From NCBI GenBank assembly GCA_963457665.1, contig OY735213.1:50371785-50435784 (forward strand): 64,000 bases of DNA, read 5' to 3'. Source of the stretch: Thysanoteuthis rhombus (lineage: Eukaryota > Mollusca > Cephalopoda > Oegopsida > Thysanoteuthidae). Of this stretch, positions 44,815-55,865 are shown in pieces. Position numbers and translations under genes: made by a program. The notes under the pieces are model-generated. The model did not search any database and was not told the origin of the DNA. It was given only the letters and a program-made list of their open reading frames with translations. Numbering within the stretch: position 1 is the stretch's first letter; each line of letters opens with the position of its first letter.

Positions 44815-45200
44815 ATGTCGAACAATTGTTGTATGGTCAACTTTTAGTCTTTCATGTGAGGTTGAGCATGATTTTCTCCTGTACATGTTGCATGGTTCTA
44901 AATTTTAGGGTCAATGTTTTGGTTAGGTTCAATGTTTCAGCTCCATAGGTGACTATCAGAAGGATGGATTGTTTTTTGACTTTTCTTTTCGAAACAAACG
45001 GGATTTTCTTACTCTACCGTAGGTTTGTCATCCAAAAGTAATTTTTTGCTCGATTTCTTCTTCTTTCGAGGGTTTCATGGAGATTAGTTGTCCTAAGGAG
45101 ATGTAATGATCTATCCCTCTCAGGTCTGCATTTTCTATTTAGATTGTCGTATCTTTGTCCTCAGCATATTAGTTGTACATGACTTTTGATGAGTAGTAAA
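44815..45200 (-). mobile_element. RTE-like LINE, middle part (minus)
   Basis: Complement of the stretch from the QYIREK-type region (near 44810) through the MQRAHERIM segment and the VTYGAE segment (TTTCAGCTCCATAGGTGACT). It continues through KEEEIKRRI (TTGCTCGATTTCTTCTTCTT) and STIEIENEEL (CTCAGGTCTGCATTTTCTAT...) to about 45200. The 3' end is missing, so this is an internal fragment. Frameshifted. Confidence 0.75.
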
Positions 45201-45277
45201 TATTTAGATTTCTAGTCCTCTAGCTTCATTCGTACGTTGTGTGCGCGTCATACATGCATACATATATGGCCAGCGGG

Positions 45278-45355
45278 CCGCACTCGCTTAAAAACTAAAG
45301 AAACCTGTGCTGAAGGTTTTAATGACAGTTTTGTTGGGGTTTACAAATGGAAATA
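45278..45355 (-). repeat. Family A end fragment (minus)
   Basis: CTTAAAAACTAAAGAAACCT, GTGCTGAAGGTTTTAATGAC, AGTTTTGTTGGGGTTTACAA. It equals the terminal 75 bp of family A. Confidence 0.55.
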
Positions 45356-45420
45356 TTATGTATATACATATGTCTGTGAGTTTTTTCGAGCATATTCTGA
45401 GTAAGATTTCCACTATTTGC

Positions 45421-45469
45421 TTGATCATCATCGTCATTATCGTCGTCATCGTCATCGTCGTCGTTGTTG

Positions 45470-45508
<39 letters not shown>

Positions 45509-45630
45509 GTCTGTTATTTAAAGTCCGTTGTTGAACATAGGTCTTTCCTGTGGTCTGCTTATATTCTTATTTTTGGGCATAATGATCCCAAAACATCCTA
45601 AACTTGTCCAGACCATCTCTCCATCTCACA
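45421..45630 (-). mobile_element. RTE-like LINE 3' end with long (ATC)n tail (minus)
   Basis: About 87 bp of ATC/GTC repeats (45421-45507) run straight into the LINE 3' end: CAGTCTGTTATTTAAAGTCC, GTTGTTGAACATAGGTC, ATAATGATCCCAAAAC, AACTTGTCCAGACCATCTCT, CCATCTCAC. The microsatellite sits exactly at the LINE tail. Only about 120 bp of LINE is present. The poly-Met and poly-Ile frames are repeat artefacts. Confidence 0.8.
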
Positions 45631-45699
45631 CTGAAAAAAGGTTTCTCTCAGGAACCACTTGGAAAAATACTTCATTGAAGGAAAATTTAATCTAAATCT

Positions 45700-45810
45700 A
45701 TTTGTTTGTCTCGAAGTAAATTTATGATGAAATATTATAAATATTACTTTTTGATGAATAAGTGAATTCACGTGTAACAAATTAGAGTGATTTTTTTTTA
45801 AAGTTTTACG
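45700..45810 (+). repeat. Family H dispersed repeat, copy 2
   Basis: TTTGTTTGTCTCGAAGTAAA, ATAAATATTACTTTTTGATG, GTGAATTCACGTGTAACAAA and TTAGAGTGATTTT align with 15715-15850. Confidence 0.55.
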
Positions 45811-46280
45811 ACGGAAAATTTTTTTTCTGTGTACTTTCTACCAGTCACAACTCTCTCCCAGCGATTGTCTGATATCCTCGCTTATCAGTGTTGTTTTATT
45901 CATAACAAGATCACAGTGTTACATCCAGTACTTAGATAGGGTTGATGCCCAATATCCAGACGTTTATAGTCCGCCATATCCCCGGGCCATTGATTTGTTC
46001 GAGAGGAGGCAGACAGGCAAAGACATACAATAATGAAAACTAACCAGACGGAACAATATATGGTTGCAATTTGATTTGAACGGAGATCAGATTTCAGAAA
46101 GAGAAAGATATTAGCAGAAAAACCGTTGAAAAACTCAGATAACACCGCGTAACGCCATTTTAGTTCCTGGGTAGTCAGTGTCATTTTCTGGTTGCTTATG
46201 TGCAAAAATATTGAATATACCAATTGTTCCATACAAAACTTGCTTTGGTGACCAGGATAATGATATTAATAAGTATTTGT

Positions 46281-46675
46281 TGGAAAACTGTGACCATCAA
46301 AGATGGCGAAACGTTCTATCTGTTTTTTATAAGTGCGTATGTTTATGTATTTATGCGTTTGTCTGTGTGTTCCAGCTCTCTTGGCCATGCCATTTTGTCT
46401 ACGGGCGTAAAAATTGACGCCAGTACTCCACTAGACCTCTTCTAGAAATACCCCCCCTTTTTTTTTGCTTTTGAAAAAAAATGTTTGGTTTATTTCCAAG
46501 AATCTAGATGTTTCTACGTGTTATTTCATTCAATATCAGATGTTATTCAGTAGAAAATGCCATTGATGTCATGAATATAATTTATTCTGATCATATCTAT
46601 TCATCGATGGAACTTTTTCTTACATAAATCGAAATTTTGACGCAACAGTTGTTCAATTATTGACTGCGATTGTGA
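46281..46675 (+). repeat. Family B, copy 4
   Basis: TGACCATCAAAGATGGCGAA, the TATGTTTATGTATTTATGCG block, TTGGCCATGCCATTTTGTCT, GTCATGAATATAATTTATTC, and the end ACAGTTGTTCAATTATTGAC. The 5' terminal motif is diverged. Confidence 0.7.
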
Positions 46676-46734
46676 GGGATTTTAGGTTTGTTTTTGTTTT
46701 TTTAACTATTTGTGATTTAAATTGTGCCAATTTT

Positions 46735-46875
46735 CTCGTTACGAAATTGGAAATAAATAGATTTCAAATTATCATAGTCCTGATTAAGAACACTAAGTTT
46801 GGAGAGAATCACTGACATTTTCTACTTTTTAGACATAATCACCCAGAAAAATAACACTTTTTACCCAAGAACAAA
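46735..46875 (+). repeat. Family I dispersed repeat, copy 2
   Basis: AATTGGAAATAAATAGATTT, CAAATTATCATAGTC, GACATTTTCTACTTTTTAGA, CATAATCACCCAGAAAAATA and TACCCAAGAACAAAT align with 63400-63545 in order. Confidence 0.6.
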
Positions 46876-47084
46876 TTTCTTCTTTCAAATTTAACAGTGT
46901 AATGTATCAACAACTAAGAGAGAGAAGAGAGAGAGAAAAGATTAATGACAAAGATTCGATGTCGTTTCTGATGAAAGATATGATCCTTAAAACTGATGTC
47001 ATATATAGCAATGTTATTCAGCGTTACTCCCTCGTCTACTCATGGTGACAATCCATTTTGGAAAGAAATAAATCTGGAAAACTG

Positions 47085-47288
<204 letters not shown>

Positions 47289-47360
47289 GTGCAATTGTTA
47301 ATTATTATTCATAAATCAGGCAAAGAACAACTCTTTGTTGAGAAAAACAGCTTTCGTTAG

Positions 47361-47783
47361 AGTAAGCTCAACCTTCAAGAATAAGAATTAGTCCGAAAAC
47401 AAGGTCCACATGGCCAGTTATGGAGCTTAAACATTGACCATGCAATGTGCACAAGGGAGAAACATAGTCAATATCATGTGAAGAGATTACACGGGGGAAC
47501 ATTATGTTAGAGAAAAAAAAAAGAAGCAGAGATATCACAGGGATAATTTAAAAATCCAAATGGTAATGGGCTGGTTATTTTGCAAGAATGTCAGAGTCCC
47601 TTGACATTACGATTCACTGCATGGATCTTTTAAATCATCTGCAAAACTGTCTGGCAAAATATAATATGGCATGAAGAACTCAAAAAGAATTGGCTCTGCG
47701 ATGCCCATGATAGAGAGGTCCGGCGAATATTTTAGGAGGTCTCTATCCAACAAAGAACACTAAAATACTGATGATGATGATGA
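47361..47783 (+). mobile_element. RTE-like LINE, 3' part
   Basis: AGTAAGCTCAACCTTCAAGA (as in the 13661 and 62825 copies), CCAGTTATGGAGCTTAAACA (VTYGAET segment), ATGGTAATGGGCTGGTTATT (WAGHV segment) and CCCTTGACATTACGATTCAC. It continues with GCGATGCCCATGATAGAGAG and ends CTGATGATGATGATG. The VTYGA-to-MQ part is shortened. Inactive. Confidence 0.8.
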
Positions 47784-47827
47784 ACGCATATTGCCCAAGT
47801 TAAGGTTTGTGTCAGGATGATTAAAAT

Positions 47828-48612
47828 GTCTGAAATTTCAAAAAAAGAAAACATGTGTAAACACTGGGGGACACAAGTTAGGATACCGATTTAGCATAAA
47901 CTTTTATTGAAAATTGAGCACGCCCCCTCCGAATGAAAATCCATTCTGGGTGAGAATTTTCAAAAAAACAAAAAGAAAAACCTTTGTTTATTCTATAATG
48001 ATGGAGTGATTGTTTGAATATTTCAGCCCTCTAGTTCCCTTGGTGCAGTTTTTGTGTGCGAAACAAAGATGAGTGGCCAGGCAGCCAGAATCAATTAAAA
48101 AATCATTGAACGACGGTTGCGTCAAAATTTGAAGTCACATGGAAAACACTCCATCAAAGAATAAATATGGTCAGAATAAATTCTCTTTATGACATCATTA
48201 GCGTTTTGCATTGGAAAACATCTAAAGTAGAGTTAAGTAGAGAATCTAGATATTATTAATGAACCCGTCAAAACAAGGCCCCATAAAGGTCAAAAGAGCA
48301 TTTTTCAAATGATTTCTGGAAGTGGTGTTCTGCAGTACTGATCCTAATTTTCAAGTCCGTAGACAAAATGATACGGCCCGGAGCGCTGGACCACATAAAC
48401 AAATTAATGAAAAAAGGTAAAAAAAATAATTTTCCAAAATTTTTTTCAAAAAATTGATGGGTTTTAGTGGAGTACTGACCAATTTTCAAATCTCTAAAGG
48501 AAATACACGCATATATAAAGAAAAATGCAGAGAACCCTTCTCCATTTTTGATGGCTACGGTTGTTCAACTGAAGGAGCCTATGTTGACAGTTTTGGTTGA
48601 CGGTTTATAAGT
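47828..48612 (-). repeat. Family A, copy 9, split by a family B element
   Basis: Family A in minus orientation runs to CAGCCAGAATCAATTAAAAA at about 48102. It resumes at 48568 with ACTGAAGGAGCCTATGTTGA, CAGTTTTGGTTGACGGTTTA. In uninterrupted copies (2281-2345 and 40590-40695) these two parts are adjacent (CAACTTGAAAACTGAAAAG, CTTAAAAACTGAAAAAACC). About 465 bp have therefore been inserted at this point. Confidence 0.75.
48103..48567 (-). mobile_element. Family B, copy 5, inserted in family A
   Basis: The ends are fixed by the interrupted family A copy. The left end is TCATTGAACGACGGTTGCGT and the right end is GGCTACGGTTGTTCA. The left TTGAACGACGGTTGC and the complement of the right (TTGAACAACCGTAGC) form a short terminal inverted repeat. 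The interior carries GAATAAATTCTCTTTATGAC, AACCCGTCAAAACAAGGCCC, AATTTTCAAGTCCGTAGACA and, duplicated, AATTTTCAAATCTCTAAAGG. It encodes nothing, so it looks like a non-autonomous DNA transposon of about 465 bp. Confidence 0.7.
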
Positions 48613-49079
48613 AGGAAGTAATTAATTTCTCTGGGATTCTGTCTTGATAGAATCATCAACTGTTAATCATGTGACCGTTTCAAAACAAAACGGTTGCACG
48701 ATAAACAATTGACTTATTCCATATCTCATATCTAAACCCTATTTTAAGTACAAAGATGTAAACAGTAATACATGTTCTTATGCATTTGGGGTTTTGCATT
48801 CATTCTAGTATTCTGTACATGGAGATTGTAAACCATCGACTTTATGTGACTTCAGGTTGGCCTCAAATAAACATGACCTTATCCTAGAATGTTGGTTGAT
48901 CTCAAGTGAACTAGCATACCCTTTCAAGGCTTCTTTTATCAAACACATTCATTGCAACGATTCAAACATATTACTCTTGTAGTTGTGATTATCGTGCTTG
49001 TTTGTCCAATATAGTCATCGTGGAATCTGGTAAATATTTGAGACAACGAAAAGTATCCAAGTGAAAGTTCATCTGAAAG
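48613..49079. other. No recognised feature
   Basis: Nothing supported before the open frame at 49080. Confidence 0.4.
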
Positions 49080-49259
49080 ATGCCTCCTTCAGGTTTGGAT
49101 GAAATAGGAGAAAAAAGTGAGAATATCTGTAGGAAGTTTGTTAAAGATCTATATGGTGAAAATCTGCTTCCCGACGTATCGGAATGTGTGTACGGAAGTG
49201 CATTCCAACCTGAAGACAAGATCAAATGTCGGTTGCACTTTGCAAGGAACAACGATTAG
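49080..49259 (+). CDS. Small open frame of unknown function (doubtful)
   Basis: ATG at 49080 to TAG at 49257, 59 codons. The residues look protein-like: MPPSGLDEIGEKSENICRKF, then Asp/Glu-rich, with Cys at four spaced positions and the end KIKCRLHFARNND. The same frame upstream of the ATG, from about 48993 (RACLSNIVIVESGKYLRQRK), is also plausible but is broken by two TGA codons. It could be a decayed exon, a transposon-encoded fragment or chance. The minus strand is also open (48989-49252). No family recognised. Confidence 0.2.
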   Translation: MPPSGLDEIGEKSENICRKFVKDLYGENLLPDVSECVYGSAFQPEDKIKCRLHFARNND

Positions 49260-49589
49260 CAACAATCTGATGACTTGGTACCTGCAGCAAAAACTGATTA
49301 CCGAAGAAGAATTCTTTGACAAGAAAACGGAGACATACCCAGTTAGTCCAGAGACAAATCATTACAAGCTTTTGTCTTTAAAACTTTGCTTTTTTTTATA
49401 GAACTTTTAATGATATAGGTAGACGAACATAGATGAGAACATACATTGCTAGACATAAGCAAACTGAAAGAGATAGCATTAGACTGAAAGTATAAATTGA
49501 AATAGCTAAATAGATAAGAACAAGAACCATAAGTTCAACAATAAGTCCACCATCCTGGATGGTAGTTGCAGAAAGAGGAATAAGAACAG
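49260..49589. other. No recognised feature
   Basis: Nothing supported. Confidence 0.4.
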
Positions 49590-49850
49590 CAAGTAGTCTC
49601 TTTTCGAATCAACTGATTCTCATACTTGTAAAACATTGCAATAGGGAAATATTCCCAGAGTATTGTTTTCAATAAAAATCGTAAATTGTTTTATAAAAAA
49701 CAAAAATTCTGAACTTCCACTATAGCATCATAGCGTCAATGTATGCTTTTAATAATATCACATCTCTTCTTTCCTTCCAATTTCCATTGTTTAACTTAAG
49801 TTGGAGTAAAAGACCGACAGACCGAAAAGCATCTAACTGAGATGTGTGGA
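49590..49850 (+). repeat. Family M dispersed repeat, copy 3
   Basis: AATCAACTGATTCTCATACT, AAACATTGCAATAGGGAAAT, TTTCAATAAAAATCGTAAAT, TTAATAATATCACATCTCTT, TCCATTGTTTAACTT and AGACCGACAGACCGAAAAG, in the order of 985-1330. A fragment GACAGACCGAAAAGTGTC at about 60889 may be a further piece. Confidence 0.65.
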
Positions 49851-49872
49851 TGGATCTAATAGATCACCATAG

Positions 49873-50000
49873 GCCCTGCTTGGTGGGTTAATTAGTTGTT
49901 TATTTGCCATCGGCACCAGTGGTCCGTGTTCGAGTCCAGATAAAATCCAGGATTACGAGTGCTGATTTTTAAGGCTAGTATGCAAGCCCAATCATTTTGG
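49873..50000 (+). repeat. tRNA-derived SINE candidate
   Basis: A possible A-box region CTTGGTGGGTTAATTAGTTG is followed by a B-box-like GTGTTCGAGTCCA (49926-49938) about 40 bp on. The tail (AATCCAGGATTACGAG, GCTGATTTTTAAGGCTAGTA, TGCAAGCCCAATC) matches the tail at 19414-19470. Confidence 0.5.
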
Positions 50001-50039
50001 GAAGTTGACGTAAGATACTTTTTCTATTTCAATGTCTTT

Positions 50040-50180
50040 CGGTTGACCGAAAGATTTGCAACAGTGTAGTAAATCGAAGGAACTTAGTTGGCACTCCGCC
50101 TATATATATATCATAATGACCGATTTGTCAAGGGACGTAATCGTTAGAGGCTGAGTAATCTCCCTTATCTGAGCACAGTA
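50040..50180 (+). repeat. Family G dispersed repeat, copy 1
   Basis: Shares with 51640-51775 the order TTGCAAC.GT, GCACTCC.CCTAT, ATCATAATGACCGATTTGTC, AAGGGACGTAATCGTTAGAG and GAGTAATCTCCCT. The two copies are 1.6 kb apart in the same orientation. Confidence 0.6.
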
Positions 50181-51639
50181 AATGTCAGGAAGAAACCATT
50201 ACAGATAGATAAAAGAAAAAGAATGATGGCCTTACATACATAAAAAAATGCATTATTTTTACATTTTAACAACATTTCTTTTCATAATAAAACTATCTGG
50301 GTCCAATTGAGTTTTCAAGTTAATCCCCAATAAAATACACCAAACTTCTAAAACAAAAATAGATAATATTGGGATCAAAAATAAAACAGAAAATGCCGTC
50401 TGAAATGCAATATAATTAATTGGGAAATGAAAATATATATATATATGTGAGTGTGGGTGTGTATATATATATGTATATATATATGTGTGTGGGTGCGTGT
50501 GTATATATATATGTGTGCATGTGTATGTATGAATATATAAATATATGTATAATGAATGTTGTACTCACTTTCTTTCTTGTACTTTATATTTTTATGTTTT
50601 GGGTTTTAGAAAAGAATGATATGACATAGTGTGATATAAAAAAGAAAAAACAGATTTATTATCCTCCGCCAACTCCCAGTATCCCTCCTTTCTTGAGAAC
50701 ACTCTGAGCCGATTCAAATTTGGTCTGAACGAAAAACCTTCTGGCTTTCATAGAACCGTCGACTTTCGTCGTAAGCAGATTGAGATAGATTAGAGCAGGC
50801 TCTCGTATATGAGGCTAAGACAGATAAGATCATTCTTAGACGGATATATAAAATGGTGGATTAGTTTATCAGATAGGAATCATCAAAATACGCAAACATT
50901 CTAGACATTAGACATCTAAGAAAATTTCCTTGGAGGGGGGGAATCCAATCATATTTGCTTTATTTCAGTTTTCTGGAACCCATATATCGTCACAAGGTCC
51001 TTAGTGAATAAAGTTCTGATTGATTCATTGTCGTCTTAGGGCCAGACGGACCTCTTGATCGTCGGTAAAACCATCGTAGCTCATAACGGATATTGTTGTT
51101 AACAAAAGGCGAAAAGAGGAGCGGAGGCGTGGTCGTAGCTGTAAGCGCAGCGCATGCTAAATTGGGGCTAACTAATGAAGCCAGTTGTGTGGTAATTACA
51201 CGTAGTCACTCAGACCATTACGGATTTGGCTCCGTGGTAAAGCGTAGGCTGAGGAGTTTTGAGCTCAAATATATTCACTGATATATTTGAACAAATGTCC
51301 TCATCTAGATTGTTAGTGCCACTATGTTTCGGTCGCTGTAACCCCCTCCCAGATACAGTCAAGGTGTCTGTTGCACTCGGTGACCTTTCATTCTATTTAT
51401 GTGGGTAGATTTTTCTCATTGTTTTGTGCAATACAATTGTTATAATCACTGTAGGTACTCGTATAGGAGTCCATATTTTTCAATTGTATTTTCAAACTTA
51501 ACGATTACATTCATACAATAAAAAAGTTTGATTTTGGTTCATACGTAAATAGACTTCAAGTAGCCAAATCGGTGCATTGTAGCAAGGGGTATTAGAGAAA
51601 GGTACCCCTTGAATGCTCTAATGTAAAGATTGCAGGAAA
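50181..51639. other. Mostly unannotated; degenerate TA/TG repeat
   Basis: An imperfect (TA)n/(TG)n patch lies at about 50433-50545. A tRNA-like stretch near 51217-51255 (GGCTCCGTGGTAAAGCGTAG) lacks a proper B-box. No coding segment recognised. Confidence 0.4.
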
Positions 51640-51775
51640 TTATTTGCAACCGTATGATAGATTTAAGGATCTGCGTTTGCACTCCCCTTATCTATATTAT
51701 GATTAGCAATTTGTCAGGGGGGATAAGTATTAAATGCTAATCACAGAGTAATCTCCCTCAATTATTTATTGGCAA
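51640..51775 (+). repeat. Family G dispersed repeat, copy 2
   Basis: TTTGCAACCGTATGATAGAT, TTTGCACTCCCCTTATCTAT, ATTATGATTAGCAATTTGTC, GGGATAAGTATTAAATGCTA and AGAGTAATCTCCCTCAATTA align with 50040-50180. Confidence 0.6.
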
Positions 51776-52304
51776 ATGTGTAAAATCTGAGTTCATTCTG
51801 GTCGCATTAAACAGCGCAAATTCTCTTTCAATGTTTAACCCAATGGGTCACAGGCTTGTCTAGTTGCTTTCACCTACGACTAATATCGACCGGTATCTGA
51901 ATGCCAAAATGACTCTCGTGAAATCGAAGAAAGGTTCAGAGCCTTCATAAGAAAGGAAAAGAAGAAAGAGGTTTTTTTTCATATCACACTATGACATACG
52001 TTCTTTTTAAATCAATTCTGGAGATGAAAAATAAAGAGTACAAGGAAGAAAAAAAGGAGATAGAGAGGTGTTAAATGGAGAAAGAAAAATTTGGCTGCCT
52101 TTGGGTTTTGTAGCTTACTAAGAGAGAGAGGGAAGGGGAGAGAAACAAGAGTATAGTTTAATAAACAACGTCGCAGGTTTTGAACAGTGTCTCTTTATTT
52201 TTTTGTTCGACTGTGAAATATATGTGTAATAGTTATCCTTTCATTCGTCTATATCAGCCACAATTTCTTTTTCGAAATTTCACAACTCTCAGTACATAAG
52301 TCTC
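51776..52304. other. No recognised feature
   Basis: A purine-rich patch at about 51945-52145. Nothing else supported. Confidence 0.4.
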
Positions 52305-52378
52305 TACTCGGATAGAGTAATACTTAGCACGTCGACCTCATCCACAGAAGGCCCTGGGTTCGATTCCTGGTATGAGCA
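52305..52378 (+). repeat. tRNA pseudogene or SINE head
   Basis: CTCGGATAGAGTAATACTTA, then AGCACGTCGACCTCATCCAC, then GGCCCTGGGTTCGATTCCTG. The B-box GGTTCGATTCC is perfect and the GCCCTGGG...CCTGGTATGAGCA end resembles a T-arm and acceptor. The D-arm/A-box is shortened and the acceptor pairing is imperfect. It is more likely a pseudogene or SINE head than a working tRNA. Confidence 0.5.
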
Positions 52379-53682
52379 AAGAGAGTGGAAAATTTCCATG
52401 TGCACTCAGCAACTAAGTAAGTATACTCTAAGCTATATATAGATAACCCTTGAGGGCTGTCGCTCAAGAAACGGGGTGCTTACCTTACATGCATGTACGG
52501 TATCTTCACAAGTCATGTTTTCTTGTGACGATCGTACGAACTCGCTGGTTTTCCGTATTTTTTCAGAATTTCTCTTGTGGATTATGAGTTTTCCCTTAAA
52601 TATTGCCATTTGATAAAAGGACAACTGCCGTCAGAAAAATTGTCCCCATTGGAAAACTGCCATCTACATAAGTTCCCTTCAGATAAATGCCCCTAGACAA
52701 TTGTCCTCCCTGCAATTCTCCCATCGATATCATTATCTACACGGGCAATCACATCATTTCTACCACCTCCAACTTTGGCTTTACAGTTGCAACGCTAGTA
52801 TCAGGAACGGGGGCAATTATCCAAGATATCTAAGAACCATTTCATTTAGAATAATTTATATGGTTAACTGGACAATAATGTAGCTTAATTATAGATTTGT
52901 TGACCTTTTTGAAACATGAACTTTGTTGAATAAGTATAGTTCATAAATACACCAATTCTCAGTTTGTATTATTGTTTGCTATTCATCTAATCAACAGATA
53001 CTTTTGTAACATTATTTATGGCAGTACTAGTTACAGAGCATTTGGTTATTTGGATTGTTGAAATTTGCTCAGCTGATCTATTACTTAGTACAACACTATA
53101 CATGTGTCGAAATCAGGTTTGGACGATTTTTGCTTTTTTCTGCGTTATATTCAAAATATTTTCAAGATAGATTCCGTTGCACTATGTCTGTCCAGGGAAC
53201 GACATTTTACCATCACAAATTTTGAAATTTCTCCTGATCAAAATTTGTTTCATTTGTTTAAAACCTTATCTGTGAATTTATGACTATTTAAAATTGTATT
53301 TTTATTGAATCTAACTGCAAAGGATATGTTTAGGGTTAGTGTTTAGGGTCATATCGGTCTATTACTGAACAAATGAAAGAAGCAAACGCGTCATTACTGT
53401 GGTGATAGTTTCGCCACAGGAAAATAGTTTCACATTGTCCATTTCTTGAATCTAACATTTAAAAATATAGCAGTCACCCAAGTTTGCCTAACTTTGTTCT
53501 ACTAAAGTCAACGGTGTTACCTGCCTTCAAGGCCCTGTAGGACAAGGTGAAATGTTTAGTATGGGTGACAATGGATTTGAGGTTATTTCCAGCATATACA
53601 GAGGTATTTGGTTATGGCGCCTATACTTACCTGGTGCAGGATTCGTCTTGCAGTCTTAATAAAAAAAGATATGCTATGCTCA
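52379..53682. other. No recognised feature
   Basis: Contains a small GTTTAGGGTTAGTGTTTAGG stretch at 53328-53347. Otherwise nothing supported. Confidence 0.4.
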
Positions 53683-53790
53683 ACAATTGCCCCGGGGCAG
53701 TGCCACTCCATTGCACTTAAAGGGGGAGGTCGTGCGTCGCCCTGACGCCTCTACAATATTGTTTACCAAGACAGGGCAATTTATCTTTTT
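53683..53790 (+). repeat. Family D, copy 2
   Basis: AATTGCCCCGGGGCAGTGCC, ACTCCATTGCACTTAAAGGG and GTCGCCCTGACGCCTC correspond to the core of the insertion at 9615-9907. The flanks differ. Confidence 0.6.
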
Positions 53791-55292
53791 GCCAACATTT
53801 ACGTCCCACTGTTGAACTCGACATTGTATATATATAGATAGATATATAGCATGTTTAAAAGTGTTGGTTTTAAAATCATAAAGATGTCAGAAGCAGGTAC
53901 AAAAAAGTTTCATACCAAACTCATATGAAATGTCATCAAAAACAAATGCAGGATGGAGAGGATAGACAAAGTAGAGTGAAATATGAAATGAATCATTAAA
54001 ATACTGGCAATTATTAGCTTTCCCGTTTCAAAATGGACACCATTCCGACTATTCTCTTTATCCACCACATCTCAAGCCCCAACCGCTCTGGTTGTGTCTT
54101 GCTGCTGGGCCCATCCAGGCAAGTCGAATGAGAGAGTGAGGCTGACGACATATACAACTCTCCCCTAATATAATCGGAGTCAAATGTAAGTCATAACATC
54201 AGACCCTGCAGTGAGGTGCAGCTGCCTCACCCCTCAGAACTTTTGGAAAGGAAAATATAAGACAGGGTAAGTAGGTGAGGTTAAAATGTGCCCCCTTGTT
54301 TGGGGGGGGGGGGAAGAAATAGCTTTAAGATACTTTGGCTTTTGTCCTCCGTGGATTTTTTTGTAGGCTTTAGAAGAAATTCAAGAGCACGTTTAAATCA
54401 TGTGTATAATGAGAAGGTATCTGGAAAATTGTCATTTCAAAACAAAAAAGCTTTGTCGTACCTCGTGATACGAAAAACAAAATAAGAATTTTGTGTCTTT
54501 AAGATGTAGTGCACCCAGTTTTATTCAGCAAGCAAATTCCATGGACTATTCCACATTTACAAGTCAATATAGGACAAGTTATCGGGATATTGGACATTCA
54601 CAAGTTGATATAGGATATATGACAATGCGTTGAAATATGAGATTGTCCTATTAAATATGCGACAGTCGGCAACATTACACTGAACTGAAGTCATAGTCAT
54701 CGTCTATCATGAAGGACGAACGAGGATAATCATGATGATGATGGCTGATTGTCGATATCTTTTCTAATTGTGGGCGTAAATAGAGATTCATTATCGAATT
54801 TGTCACGGATTCGAATAAAAGAACCGTTGAAACTTTTCGTCTGCTAATCACTCAATCAGGAAGAATTTTCAGAAGTCAATTATAAAATAAAACGAAACAA
54901 GATAGAACAGAAAAAAAAACAATCCATCACCAATCATATATTTCACTGGTCTTTTTTTTTTTTTTTCATCGATGTTGTTTTAAACAACTTTGCATCAATC
55001 CTTTCGTTGCAAGCTCCTAATATGTGACATCGTGTACTCCGAAAAAATACAGCAATACAGAGACACTCTCTCCATAGAAAGATAGAGATATATCGCAAGC
55101 ATAATTGTAGATTGACTACGCCGTATTGCCTCTAAAGTAGGGATCATTTTCACGTGTCTCTTTTCATCTCTACCAATTTATTCTGTTAAATTGAATTTAT
55201 CACCACGTTTGGCAAAATAAGAATTCTGATTGTATTTGGGACAGAGTGCAGCATTGAGTCTCACTGAATGCTGTTCAAAAACAACCAGAACT
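53791..55292. other. No recognised feature
   Basis: Homopolymer G at about 54301 and T at about 54953. A run of near-repeats (ACAAGTCAATATAGGACAAG, then ACAAGTTGATATAGGATATA) near 54560-54620 suggests a small tandem duplication of about 40 bp. Confidence 0.4.
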
Positions 55293-55838
55293 CACCATCA
55301 CAGTCAATAATTGAACAACTTAAGTTTCAAAATTTGAGGCAATACAAGGAAAATTACATCTAAGAATAATTATGATAAGAATAAATTCTATTTATGACAT
55401 CACTGGAAAATATCAAAAATAGAGTGAATATCTAAAATAGAGTAAAAAAAAACATCTAGGAATATATACATTCGTCAGAATCTTAATGTTATTAATAAAC
55501 CCGTCAAAATAAGGCCCAAAGCCCCCCCTCCCCAAAGAAGTAGTTTATTGGGTTATTGAAGCCAATTTTCTAGTCTGTCGACAAAACAGTGTCACCAGGG
55601 TTGCTTGGACATGCAAACAAATAAATCCGTTAAAATAAGGCCCAAAAATAACTTTAAAAAACAAACATTTTAAGCTGTCTGACTGAGTATGGATACCAAT
55701 TTTCACATCTATAGACAAAACAGTGTGGCTAGGAGCACAGGAGCAAACAAACAAATATATAAACACATAAAAAACACACGAACATAAAAAGAAGGATAGA
55801 ACTCCACGCCATCTTTTAATGGCTACAGTTATTCAATA
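55293..55838 (-). repeat. Family B, copy 6 (minus)
   Basis: Starts CACAGTCAATAATTGAACAA and shows GAATAAATTCTATTTATGAC, AATAAACCCGTCAAAATAAG. The AATTTTCTAGTCTGTCGACA / AATTTTCACATCTATAGACA pair is duplicated as in copy 5. It ends TAATGGCTACAGTTATTCAA. The longest copy because of the internal duplication. Confidence 0.75.
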
Positions 55839-55865
55839 CAAGTGAATTAAATGTAATTAATCATC

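Noticed and set aside
52305..52378. A functional tRNA gene
   Set aside because: The B-box is perfect but the D-arm is shortened and the acceptor stem does not pair well, so I called a SINE head or pseudogene.
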